Shown: in pieces, positions 34,627 to 42,728 of the stretch
How the letters are laid out: every line of letters begins with the position of its first letter
How positions within the stretch are numbered: position 1 is the stretch's first letter
From: Hankyongella sp964404985
GTDB lineage: Bacteria; Pseudomonadota; Alphaproteobacteria; Sphingomonadales; Sphingomonadaceae
NCBI GenBank assembly: GCA_964404985.1
Contig: CAYOMD010000009.1
Coordinates: 9,749 to 73,748, forward strand
Reading direction: 5' to 3'
DNA length: 64,000 nt
Translations under genes and position numbers: made by a program
Notes under the pieces: generated by a model
What the model was told of the DNA's origin: nothing
What the model saw: the letters and a program-made list of their open reading frames with translations, nothing else
The model's database searches: none

Positions 34627-34929
34627 ATGGCGGTAGACGAGAAAACAGTGCGCCGGATCGCGCATCTGGCCCGGTTGAAGCTCGACGATGCCGACGTCGC
34701 GCCGATGCAGACGGAACTGAACAACATCCTGAACTGGGTTGAACAACTCGGCGCTGTGGACACCAGCACCGTCGAGCCGATGATGGCCGTCATTCCCACC
34801 ACCCTGCGCTGGCGGGCCGATGTCGCCAATGCCGATCCGCTGACTGGCGGCAGCCGGCAGGAGGCGGTTTTGCAGAACGCGCCGCAGGCCGAATTTGGCT
34901 TCTACGCCGTGCCGAAAGTGATCGAATAA
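34627..34929 (+). CDS. gatC: Asp/Glu-tRNA amidotransferase subunit C
   Basis: 100 aa, the small clamp subunit that holds GatA to GatB. Typical pattern: VRRIAHLARLKL, LNNILNWVEQLGAVDTSTVEPM, and LRWRADVANADPLTGG. The stop overlaps the gatA start (TAATG), so the two are coupled. Confidence 0.96.
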   Translation: MAVDEKTVRRIAHLARLKLDDADVAPMQTELNNILNWVEQLGAVDTSTVEPMMAVIPTTLRWRADVANADPLTGGSRQEAVLQNAPQAEFGFYAVPKVIE

Positions 34930-36413
34930 TGACCAACCTGACCAACCTGACCGACCTGACGATTGCCGGACTGCGCGATGGGCTGCGCGCGCGCCGTTTC
35001 TCCGCCGTTGAGGTGGCGACCGCCTACAATGCGGCAGTGGAGTCCGCCCGGCCGCTGAACTGCTTCATCGTTGAGACGCCGGAGCTGGCGCTCGCCCAGG
35101 CGCAGGCTGCCGATGCCGCGCTAGCTGTCGGGACTGCCGGGCCGCTGGCCGGGGTGCCGCTTGGGATCAAGGATTTATTCTGCACTGAAGGCGTTCAGAC
35201 GACGGCCGCCTCCAAAATCCTCGAAGGCTTTGTGCCACCCTACGAATCGACCGTCTCAGCCAATCTTAAGCGCGACGGCGCGGTGATGCTCGGCAAGCTG
35301 AATCTGGACCAGTTCGCCATGGGGTCCTCGAACGAGACCAGCGCCTTCGGCAACGTCATCAACCCCTGGCGTGGGCCGAACGGCGAGCATCTGGTCCCGG
35401 GTGGTTCGTCGGGCGGGTCGTCTGCGGCGGTGGCGGCGCATATTGTTGCCGGCGCAACCGGCACGGATACCGGCGGCTCGATCCGTCAGCCGGCTGCCTT
35501 CACCGGTATCGCCGGGATCAAGCCGACCTACGGCCGCTGCTCGCGCTGGGGCATTGTTGCGTTTGCCTCCTCGCTCGATCAGGCAGGGCCGATGGCGCGT
35601 GATGTGCGCGATTGCGCGATCCTGCTGCAAAGCATGTGCGGCTTTGATCCCAAGGACTCAACCTCGCTGGATGTGCCGGTCCCGGATTTTGAAGCGGCTT
35701 TGACCGGAGACATCCGGGGCCTGCGCGTCGGCATTCCGGCGGAATACCGCATGGATGGCATGCCCGGCGAGATCGATGCGCTCTGGCGGCAGGGGGCTGA
35801 GTGGCTCAAGGATGCCGGTGCCGAGATCGTCGAGATCAGTCTGCCGCATACCCACTCGGCACTCCCGACCTATTACATCGTTGCCCCGGCTGAAGCCTCG
35901 TCCAACCTCGCGCGCTATGACGGTGTCCGCTACGGGCTGCGGGTGGCCCCAGAGCAGGCGTCCTTGAGCGAGATGTATGAAGAGACGCGCGCTGCCGGCT
36001 TTGGTCGCGAGGTCAAGCGGCGGATCATGATCGGCACCTACGTGCTCTCGGCTGGTTTCTACGATGCCTACTACATCAAGGCGCAGAAGGTGCGCGCGCT
36101 GATCGCCCGCGACTTCGAGAACGCCTGGGCGCAATGCGACGTGATCCTGACGCCGACGACACCGTCTGCCGCCTTTGCCTTCGGGGCGAAGTCCGCAGAC
36201 CCGATCGCCATGTACCTGAACGATGTCTTCACCGTGCCGGCGAGCCTTGCCGGGCTGCCGGCCATGTCGGTGCCTGCAGGCCTCGATGCGCAAGGCCTGC
36301 CGCTCGGGCTGCATCTGATCGGGCGGCCACTGGACGAGACCACGGTGCTGAACGCCGGTTACGCGCTGGAGCGCGCAGCAGGCTACAGCGCTCGCCCGGC
36401 GCACTGGTGGTGA
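34929..36413 (+). CDS. gatA: Asp/Glu-tRNA amidotransferase subunit A
   Basis: 494 aa amidase-signature glutaminase that supplies ammonia to convert Glu-tRNA-Gln (and Asp-tRNA-Asn) to the correct charged form. The Ser-cisSer-Lys triad is K81 in LGIKD, S160 in PGGSSGG and S184 in DTGGSIRQPAA. The N-terminus is a short repeat, TNLTNLTDLT, from three near copies of a 9-base unit (34932-34961). It overlaps gatC by one base. gatB is separated from it by an unrelated DUF417 gene. Confidence 0.97.
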   Translation: MTNLTNLTDLTIAGLRDGLRARRFSAVEVATAYNAAVESARPLNCFIVETPELALAQAQAADAALAVGTAGPLAGVPLGIKDLFCTEGVQTTAASKILEGFVPPYESTVSANLKRDGAVMLGKLNLDQFAMGSSNETSAFGNVINPWRGPNGEHLVPGGSSGGSSAAVAAHIVAGATGTDTGGSIRQPAAFTGIAGIKPTYGRCSRWGIVAFASSLDQAGPMARDVRDCAILLQSMCGFDPKDSTSLDVPVPDFEAALTGDIRGLRVGIPAEYRMDGMPGEIDALWRQGAEWLKDAGAEIVEISLPHTHSALPTYYIVAPAEASSNLARYDGVRYGLRVAPEQASLSEMYEETRAAGFGREVKRRIMIGTYVLSAGFYDAYYIKAQKVRALIARDFENAWAQCDVILTPTTPSAAFAFGAKSADPIAMYLNDVFTVPASLAGLPAMSVPAGLDAQGLPLGLHLIGRPLDETTVLNAGYALERAAGYSARPAHWW

Positions 36414-36504
36414 GCCTTGTATTGTTCTCGCACAAGAAACGGACCGGTTGATCGTTTCCGGCTCGACTAAAGAAACCGATCTGTTTACTTAGCTGCCATG
36501 ACCA

Positions 36505-36516
36505 GGGAATATTCCC
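36505..36516. promoter_or_regulatory. 12-bp perfect palindrome before the DUF417 gene
   Basis: GGGAATATTCCC, flanked by ACCA and TGGT, lies 21 bases before the DUF417 start. It has the look of a dimeric repressor or activator site, though it could also be chance. No known regulator is assigned. Confidence 0.3.
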
Positions 36517-36537
36517 GCTTGGTCCATGGAGGTACTC

Positions 36538-37014
36538 ATGAATACTGTGACCGCAGGCGCTCTGGGAGAGCGCATCCAGAAAACCGGGCAGCTTGCGCTG
36601 CCGATTGCTCTCGCGATCGTCTTCCTGTGGTTTGGCGGTATGAAGTTCACGGCGTATGAAGCCAACGGTATTGCACCGTTCATCGCCAACAGCCCTCTTG
36701 TCAGCTGGTGGCATACCCTGCTTGGTATACAAGGAGCCAGCACCATGCTGGGCGTGGTTGAAGTCCTGGCAGGTGTGCTCTTGCTCGGGAGCCTTGTGCT
36801 GCCGCTTCTGGGTGTGGCTGGCGGAGCGCTCGGCGTTATCACCTTCGTGACGACCCTGAGCTTCTTCCTGACCACGCCGGGCGTTGCCGAACCGACCGCC
36901 GGCGGCTTCCCGGCTATCTCCGCCGGTATAGGCCAGTTCCTGTTGAAAGATGCGGTTTTGCTGGCAGCGTCGCTGTGGATTCTCGGCAACAGCCTGACCC
37001 GTCTTAACCGCTGA
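36538..37014 (+). CDS. DUF417 (YkgB/RclC-like) membrane protein
   Basis: 158 aa from the ATG at 36538, placed by GGAGG seven bases upstream; the ATG at 36526 contains that site and is not preferred. Four membrane segments; family landmarks FLWFGGMKFTAYEANGIAPFIANSPLVSWW and LGVVEVLAGVLLLGS. In E. coli the homologue RclC belongs to a reactive-chlorine response; function here is unknown. It has its own ribosome site and a strong terminator, and it interrupts gatCA-gatB. Confidence 0.9.
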   Translation: MNTVTAGALGERIQKTGQLALPIALAIVFLWFGGMKFTAYEANGIAPFIANSPLVSWWHTLLGIQGASTMLGVVEVLAGVLLLGSLVLPLLGVAGGALGVITFVTTLSFFLTTPGVAEPTAGGFPAISAGIGQFLLKDAVLLAASLWILGNSLTRLNR

Positions 37015-37035
37015 ATATCGAAAATGTTCCACTAG

Positions 37036-37064
37036 AAAGGCCCGGCCACTGTGCCGGGCTTTTT
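37036..37064 (+). terminator. Intrinsic terminator after the DUF417 gene
   Basis: GCCCGGC (37040-37046) pairs with GCCGGGC (37053-37059) around a 6-base loop, followed by TTTTT (37060-37064). It should separate the DUF417 transcript from gatB. Confidence 0.93.
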
Positions 37065-37153
37065 CATGCAAGCAATCGGTGCGTAGGGCTTGCCGATGGC
37101 GGGGCGGGCAGTGCATTACCAGGGGGAATACAGATAACTCCCTGGATATCCCC

Positions 37154-38674
37154 ATGACGACCCACGACGGACTAGATGCGCCTGCCGACGAGAAACCCTA
37201 CCGCCTGCATGGCATGACCGGCGAATGGGAAGTGGTGCTGGGGCTGGAGGTACACGCGCAGGTGACCTCCAACGCCAAGCTGTTCTCGGGTGCGGCCACG
37301 GCGTTCGGGGCCGAGCCGAACAGCCAGGTGAGCCTGATCGACGCGGCCATGCCGGGCATGCTGCCGGTCATCAACGGCGAATGCGTGGCACAGGCTGTGC
37401 GCACCGGTCTGGCGCTCGGGGCGGAGATCAACGAATGGTCCCGCTTTGACCGCAAGAACTATTTCTACGCCGACCTGCCGCAGGGCTACCAGATCAGCCA
37501 GCTGTACCACCCGATTGTCGGCGAGGGCGTGGTGGCGCTGGACCTGTCGGAAGGGCGCACCAAGCCGGTGCGGATCGAGCGCATTCACCTGGAGCAGGAT
37601 GCCGGCAAGTCGCTGCACGACCAGCACCCGACCCGATCCTACGTCGACCTCAACCGCACGGGGATCGCGCTGATGGAGATTGTCTCCAAGCCGGACATGC
37701 GCTCGCCGGAAGAGGCAGGCGCCTACCTCAAGAAGCTGCGCACCATTCTGCGCTATGTCGGCAGTTGCGACGGTAACATGGAGGAGGGGTCCATGCGCGC
37801 CGACGTCAATGTCTCGGTGCGCAAGCCGGGTGCGCCGCTTGGCACCCGCTGCGAGATCAAGAACGTCAACTCGGTGCGCTATGTGATGCAGGCGATTGAA
37901 ATCGAGGCACGCCGCCAGATCGACATCCTCGAGGACGGCGGGACGATCGTGCAGGAGACCCGGCTGTTTGACCCCGCCAAGGGTGAGACCCGCTCGCTGC
38001 GCTCGAAAGAGGATGCGCACGACTATCGCTATTTCCCGGACCCCGACCTGCTGCCGCTGGTGCTGCCGGAGGGCTATGTCGCGCGCTGCCGGGCGGAGCT
38101 GCCGGAACTGCCGGACGAGAAGAAGGCCCGATTCGTCACTCACCTGGGCCTCACGCCTTACACCGCCGCCGTGCTGACCGCCGAGAAGGAAACCGCCGAC
38201 TGGTTCGAGGCGCTGCTGGCAGAGACCGCCGGGCGCCTTGGCAAGACCGAGGCCGAGCTGGCGCGCACGGTGGCCAACTGGCTGACCTCTGACCTGTTTG
38301 GCGCTCTAAACAAGCTGGGACTCGACCTCGACCGCAGCCCGATCAGCGTCGATCAGGCTGCCGCGCTGCTGGCGCTGATCGGCGACGGCACGCTGTCTGG
38401 TCGCCTGGGCAAGGACGTGTTCGAGATCATGCTGGAGACGGGACAGGACGCAGCCGCAATCGTCGAGGAGCGCGGGCTACGTCAGGTCTCCGACCTCGGC
38501 GCCATCGAGGCGGTGATCGCGCAGATCATGGCGGACAACCCGGACAATGTGGCGGCGTATCGCGCCGGGCGCGACAAGCTGTTCGGCTTCTTCGTCGGCC
38601 AGACCATGAAGGCCATGGGCGGCAAAGCGAACCCCGCCGTTGTCAACGACCTGCTGAAAAAAGCGCTGGGGTAG
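37154..38674 (+). CDS. gatB: Asp/Glu-tRNA amidotransferase subunit B
   Basis: 506 aa kinase/tRNA-binding subunit of GatCAB. Motifs: WEVVLGLEVHAQ, KLFSGAATAFGAEPNSQVSLIDAAMPG, RKNYFYADLPQGYQISQ, HLEQDAGKS, SMRADVNVSVR and the C-terminal YqeY/tail domain ending NPAVVNDLLKKAL. The ATG at 37154 (MTTHDGL) is favoured; the frame runs 25 codons further up across non-family sequence. It follows a terminator, so it needs its own promoter within 37065-37153. Confidence 0.96.
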   Translation: MTTHDGLDAPADEKPYRLHGMTGEWEVVLGLEVHAQVTSNAKLFSGAATAFGAEPNSQVSLIDAAMPGMLPVINGECVAQAVRTGLALGAEINEWSRFDRKNYFYADLPQGYQISQLYHPIVGEGVVALDLSEGRTKPVRIERIHLEQDAGKSLHDQHPTRSYVDLNRTGIALMEIVSKPDMRSPEEAGAYLKKLRTILRYVGSCDGNMEEGSMRADVNVSVRKPGAPLGTRCEIKNVNSVRYVMQAIEIEARRQIDILEDGGTIVQETRLFDPAKGETRSLRSKEDAHDYRYFPDPDLLPLVLPEGYVARCRAELPELPDEKKARFVTHLGLTPYTAAVLTAEKETADWFEALLAETAGRLGKTEAELARTVANWLTSDLFGALNKLGLDLDRSPISVDQAAALLALIGDGTLSGRLGKDVFEIMLETGQDAAAIVEERGLRQVSDLGAIEAVIAQIMADNPDNVAAYRAGRDKLFGFFVGQTMKAMGGKANPAVVNDLLKKALG

Positions 38675-38719
38675 GGGGGCAGCTACTGCGCCATGGCTAT
38701 ACACGGTTTCAAGAGTTTG

Positions 38720-38792
38720 CCGTTCGTATAGAGCCCAGTCGAGATACGCCTTGGGGTGGCAACCGCCCCTCGACCGGGCTCGGGGCGAACGG
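38720..38792. repeat. Inverted pair of intergenic palindromic repeats, copy A
   Basis: Two head-to-head copies of a CCGTTCG-type element: 38720-38748 on plus, and 38764-38792 on minus. Each has its own short internal stem (CGTAT/ATACG; CGCCCC/GGGGCG) and the pair can also fold into one long hairpin (38731-38743 with 38769-38781, one mismatch). It lies between gatB and the YqhA gene. A 25-base stretch (38770-38794) is identical, inverted, to 47851-47875. Confidence 0.85.
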
Positions 38793-38849
38793 TTCTGTAG
38801 AATGAAAGCCTTGAGCTACGACTGATGCTGACGAGAGAAGGAACAACCG

Positions 38850-39383
38850 GTGCTACGCGCGTTTGAATCCCGTTTTGAGGCCATGCTGTTCGCCAGCCGC
38901 TGGCTCATGGCCCCGTTTTATCTGGGCCTGGTCGTGGCGCTGGTTGTGCTGCTGGTCTCGTTTCTGGGTGAGTTGTGGCACTTCGTGCTGGCAGCGCCGG
39001 CGCTCAAGGAGACCGATGTCATCCTTGGCGTGCTGACCCTCATCGATCTGTCGCTGGCCGGCAATCTGCTGCTGATCGTGGTGTTCTCTGGCTATGAGAA
39101 TTTTGTCTCCAAGCTCCACGTCGGCGACCATGTGGACCGGCCGGAGTGGATGGGCACGGTGGACTTCTCCGGCCTGAAGCTGAAGCTGGTGGCCTCCATC
39201 GTCGCCATCTCCGGCATTCACCTGCTGAAGTCGTTCATGAACGTCGGCCAGATGAACAAGGACGATCTCCTGTGGCTGGTGATCGTTCACCTGACCTTCG
39301 TGATCTCCGGCCTGCTGCTGGCCTGGATGGACCACATCTCAGGGGCCACGAAGAAGATGAAGGTGCCGGGGAAGGCGGAGTAA
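38850..39383 (+). CDS. YqhA-family (UPF0114) membrane protein
   Basis: 177 aa. Start is a GTG at 38850 with AGAAGGA upstream. The family signature is clear: ESRFEAMLFASRWLMAPFYLGLV, LSLAGNLLLIVVFSGYENFVSK, and DFSGLKLKLVASIVAISGIHLLKSFM. Four membrane segments. Function unknown. It stands alone between the repeat and the AT-rich CsgG cassette. Confidence 0.93.
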   Translation: MLRAFESRFEAMLFASRWLMAPFYLGLVVALVVLLVSFLGELWHFVLAAPALKETDVILGVLTLIDLSLAGNLLLIVVFSGYENFVSKLHVGDHVDRPEWMGTVDFSGLKLKLVASIVAISGIHLLKSFMNVGQMNKDDLLWLVIVHLTFVISGLLLAWMDHISGATKKMKVPGKAE

Positions 39384-39499
39384 CCCTATCTATGTCAGCC
39401 CCTTTATTTTTACTCACGCCTGTGCAAAATGATGTTCATGCTTGATGCTGCAAGATTGTTCCGTTAGCATCGCTTGCAAGTAGAATTAATATAGGGGCT

Positions 39500-40444
39500 A
39501 TGCGACAAATGCGTGTTTTTGCTGTCTGTTTGCTGGCAAGTGTTTCGCTTTACGCTGGAACCATGCACCACGCAGTGCAAGCGCAGGATGCCAAGTCTGC
39601 TACAGCATCAGCATCAACATATTCAGGCCTGGCTAAAGCCTTCAAATTAAAAGTGGGGATAGGCAGGTTCACGAATGAAACGCGCTATGGCAAGTCCCTG
39701 CTGCTCGATAACAGTATTGATCCGCTTGGTAAGCAGGCATCAGATATTCTGGCTGCATACCTGACTCAGACCGGTAAATTTCTGGTTGTCGAGAGGTCTG
39801 ACCTTGCCAAAGTACAAGCGGAAGGGGCCCTGTCCGGCGGAAACAACATTATTGGCGCTGATACACTGATTGTCGGTTCTGTCGTCGAGTTCGGCCAAAG
39901 TGAAGACGGAAAGCGGGGATTTTTAAATAAGCAGCGCACAGAGCGTGCACGAGCCAAGGTGGCTATACGCTTGGTTGATGTTAGGACCGGTGTGGTCTTT
40001 CACTCAGCAACAGGGGTCGGCGAGGCAACAACCGAAACCAAGACGGTTCTGGGGATCGGCAGTGTATCACGATATGATGGAACGCTCGCAGACAAGGCGC
40101 TCTCGGTCGCTGTGGAAGACATGCTCGATGAACTGGTGAAAACACTTGGAGGTCGTCCGTGGCGAACTGATATCCTTGCTGTAAAGGATGGTGATATTTT
40201 CATCACAGGTGGCGAGCGTCAGGGTATCAAGCCTGGCGACAGATTGGCTATCATGCTGGCTGGTGAGACGGTAAAAAGTGCGCAGACTGGTTTTGAAATT
40301 CCCTTGCCGCCGAAAAAGCTGGCTGATGCACAGGTCGTTTCAACATTCGGCGATAATGAAACGAATGAAGGTTCCGTGGTTCGTCTTGTGAGTGGCTCTT
40401 TGGATGGCCATGATCTCAAGAAGATTTTTGTGAGCGCACAATGA
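39500..40444 (+). CDS. CsgG/HfaB-like exported protein
   Basis: 314 aa. A signal peptide ends near AVQA-QDA with no lipobox cysteine, unlike classic CsgG lipoproteins. The CsgG-type domain shows KVGIGRFTNETRYG, ASDILAAYLTQTGKFLVVERSDL, GADTLIVGSVVEFG, and AKVAIRLVDVRTGVVFHSATGVGEA. A C-terminal part (about 215-310) is less familiar. CsgG relatives form outer-membrane pores or act as envelope assembly factors; which applies is open. First gene of a four-gene exported cassette with AT-richer codon use than the flanks; its stop overlaps the next start (ATGA). Confidence 0.85.
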   Translation: MRQMRVFAVCLLASVSLYAGTMHHAVQAQDAKSATASASTYSGLAKAFKLKVGIGRFTNETRYGKSLLLDNSIDPLGKQASDILAAYLTQTGKFLVVERSDLAKVQAEGALSGGNNIIGADTLIVGSVVEFGQSEDGKRGFLNKQRTERARAKVAIRLVDVRTGVVFHSATGVGEATTETKTVLGIGSVSRYDGTLADKALSVAVEDMLDELVKTLGGRPWRTDILAVKDGDIFITGGERQGIKPGDRLAIMLAGETVKSAQTGFEIPLPPKKLADAQVVSTFGDNETNEGSVVRLVSGSLDGHDLKKIFVSAQ

Positions 40445-40755
40445 CCAGGTTCAGTAATAATTTTAGCAAGATACTCATACCGGCGCTTGTTTTGGCGCTC
40501 TGCTCATGTGGTAGCTTGCCTAAGTACGCCAGTACAGCCCCGGATAACAGTCCGCAGCTCAGTTTTGTTGATGCGCCAGTTGGTGCAGTTGTAGAAATAG
40601 ATGGGACGCCCGTTTTAACGGTAAACAAATCTTTGCGTACAATCGGTGTCGCGCCGGGCAATCACAAAGTCATTGTCCGCCATAACGGCCTTGTGATTTA
40701 CGAAGACTCTGTATTCATACAAGGTCAAACAGTTAAGCAAATCAGAACAAAGTAA
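40441..40755 (+). CDS. Small lipoprotein with PEGA-like fold
   Basis: 104 aa. Lipobox LCSC after a hydrophobic stretch predicts lipidation at about residue 23. The mature part, SFVDAPVGAVVEIDGTPVLTVNKSLRTIGVAPGNHKVIVRHNG, resembles a PEGA-type beta-sandwich. Translationally coupled to the CsgG-like gene and followed seven bases later by the DUF4810 gene. Probably a partner of the CsgG-like protein; this is inferred from position only. Confidence 0.72.
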   Translation: MTRFSNNFSKILIPALVLALCSCGSLPKYASTAPDNSPQLSFVDAPVGAVVEIDGTPVLTVNKSLRTIGVAPGNHKVIVRHNGLVIYEDSVFIQGQTVKQIRTK

Positions 40756-40774
40756 ACAATATATGGGGGTGGGC

Positions 40775-41263
40775 GTGAAAAAAGCACTTGTTGCTATTGC
40801 GTTTTTTGTTGCCGGTTGCGCTGGTGAGAAGCCACTATATGATTGGGGAGATTATTCCTCTACGTTACTCGCAAAATATAAAGGCAATCTTTCTACCTCT
40901 GACTATTCAGAGCGTCTCCGGTCTAACATATCTCGATTGGAGGCCAAAAATGCTAAAGTCCCGCCTGGACTTTACGCTGAATATGGTTTTGCACTGTTGG
41001 AAGCCGGCAATGAGAAGGCTGCACTGAGACAATTCGCTAAAGAACGCTCAAGCTATCCCGAATCTGTCGCTTTTATCGATAAGATAGTTGGTCGCTTGCA
41101 GGCCCAAAAGGCGCAACCGGCAGAACCGATCACACCATCTACCGAGCAGCCGCCCAATGTGCCTGAAAATGTGCCTGAAGGTGCGTCGGTTAATCCGCAG
41201 GCTCCGGAAGCAGTGGGCAGGGAACCAACGGTGCATTCCTCGCAAGCACCTCTGATGTTTTAG
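40775..41263 (+). CDS. DUF4810 lipoprotein
   Basis: 162 aa from the GTG at 40775, which has GGGGG five bases before it; an ATG at 40763 would add four residues but lacks a ribosome site. Lipobox VAGC at about residue 15. The DUF4810 pattern is plain: PLYDWGDYSSTLLAKYKG, PPGLYAEYGFALLEAGNEKAALRQFAKERSSYPES. The last 50 residues are Pro/Glu-rich. In other proteobacteria DUF4810 is regularly encoded between CsgG-like and GNA1162-like lipoproteins, as here. Confidence 0.85.
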   Translation: MKKALVAIAFFVAGCAGEKPLYDWGDYSSTLLAKYKGNLSTSDYSERLRSNISRLEAKNAKVPPGLYAEYGFALLEAGNEKAALRQFAKERSSYPESVAFIDKIVGRLQAQKAQPAEPITPSTEQPPNVPENVPEGASVNPQAPEAVGREPTVHSSQAPLMF

Positions 41264-41376
41264 AGCGGCTTATGATCTGTTTGTATCAGGTCAACCGCTT
41301 TAGATACTATTCTGTAGTCATTATTAACCGTCGAATGGCACCACTCGATTGGTATCGCTCTAGTAAGAGGCGTAAC

Positions 41377-42099
41377 ATGATGAAAAAATTTATTCTTGCC
41401 ATGTCAGTAGGCCTGGTTTTGTCTGCTTGCGTCGCAACTCCTGACCCAAAAGATTATTCCTCACTACGACAAAGTAATATGCGATCAATAGTCGTGGTGC
41501 CGGTTATCAATAAATCTGCTGATGTTGATGCCGCAAACTTTTTTCTTACTACTTTGGCTGTCCCGCTTACGAATCGCGGTTACTATGTATACCCAACGAA
41601 TATGGTCAAAACACTTATGGAACGTGAAGGCTTGGGAGATCCAAACCTTATTCATACTACTGATGCCAAGAAGATTGGAGAAATTTTTGGTGCCGACAGC
41701 GTTTTATACGTTGAAGTATTAAACTGGAAAGCCAGCTATGTGGTGGTTTCTTCCGGCATCACAGTTGAATTTCTATATACCTTGAAGAGCGCCAAGAATG
41801 GGGAAGTTCTGTGGCAAAACCAGACGGGCTATTATCACAAAAGATCTGGTGGAACTGGGAATATCTTTGCTGACCTGATTTCCGCCGCCGTAATGGGTGC
41901 TGTGGATAGCTCGCGTTCTGACTATACACCTGTCGCAATATTCGCAAACGGTGTGGCAATCACTGCACCGGGTCAAGGCTTGCCTTACGGGCCTTATGAA
42001 CCAAAGTATGGAAAGGATATCAAAGAGTACCCGTCGACAGGTAGTGGCAAGATCACTAACGCTACGGCTACGGCGGTTGCCTGGCCTAAGGCTCAGTAG
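41377..42099 (+). CDS. GNA1162-family (DUF799) lipoprotein
   Basis: 240 aa from the ATG at 41377, with AAGAGG upstream; the frame is open further 5' but without a signal peptide there. Lipobox LSAC near residue 17. Family landmarks: RSIVVVPVINKSADVDAANFFLTTLAVPLTNRGYYVYP, GEIFGADSVLYVEVLNWK, and GITVEFLYTLKSAKNGEVLWQ. The Neisseria homologue GNA1162 is a surface-exposed vaccine candidate of unknown role. Last gene of the cassette; its 3' end overlaps the convergent gene by 14 bases. Confidence 0.87.
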   Translation: MMKKFILAMSVGLVLSACVATPDPKDYSSLRQSNMRSIVVVPVINKSADVDAANFFLTTLAVPLTNRGYYVYPTNMVKTLMEREGLGDPNLIHTTDAKKIGEIFGADSVLYVEVLNWKASYVVVSSGITVEFLYTLKSAKNGEVLWQNQTGYYHKRSGGTGNIFADLISAAVMGAVDSSRSDYTPVAIFANGVAITAPGQGLPYGPYEPKYGKDIKEYPSTGSGKITNATATAVAWPKAQ

Positions 42100-42646
42100 G
42101 GGCATCGGCATCGCGCCAGACACAATCCTCGCCTAAATGTTCGCCGAGCCTGTTGGAAAAGCTCTTTGCTGCCTGGAGCAGGCACAAACGCGCGGCACTG
42201 CGGATACGAATATCGGGGCTGGCAATACTGAGCGGCGCTTTGGCATTACAGTGTGTAGAGTATTCGGTGATTTGTCTGCCTGAAGCATCTGCAATTGTTG
42301 CGAAAATCTCGCCTTTTGCATGCTTACTGAAGCCGATGTAGCCTGATGTCTCGAACGTCTTGATGTCGAGTGTGACGGTATAGGGCTGCGTGGTTATACG
42401 CCTGGTTGACGGCAGCTTGGCAATCTCGGTCTGGAAAATCGCCGGTACGTCGATCTGCGCGAAGTCCTCCCCGAGATAGGTGTGTGCCGCGATGGGTCTG
42501 GCATTGATTTGGATGCCTGCCAGACACTGGGAGGATGCCGTGCTGTTCTCAAAAGCCCATGACGCATGTGATATAAGCAAAGCCGCCACCACAATCGGGC
42601 TCTGCTGGGCAAGTTTGCCGGTGCGGTGTATCGGATTTATCGTCAT
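42086..42646 (-). CDS. Exported protein of unknown function
   Basis: 186 aa. I do not recognise the family. The N-terminus (about residues 10-31) looks like a cleavable signal ending SHASWA. The mature part contains four cysteines (in SSQC, STHC, RLC and EDC) that could form disulfides, and a central TVTLDIKTFETSGYIGFSKHAKGEIFATIADASGR stretch that could be beta-rich. It converges on the GNA1162 gene and overlaps it by 14 bases, and is divergent from the YedE gene. It may belong functionally with the cassette, but this is only positional. Confidence 0.6.
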   Translation of the reverse strand: MTINPIHRTGKLAQQSPIVVAALLISHASWAFENSTASSQCLAGIQINARPIAAHTYLGEDFAQIDVPAIFQTEIAKLPSTRRITTQPYTVTLDIKTFETSGYIGFSKHAKGEIFATIADASGRQITEYSTHCNAKAPLSIASPDIRIRSAARLCLLQAAKSFSNRLGEHLGEDCVWRDADAPTEP

Positions 42647-42728
42647 TGGGCTTTGAGGCTATCATGAGGATGACTGCTTTCAACACCAATCTGTTGGCGC
42701 GCAGTCGTGAGATCGCTAAACTGGCTGC

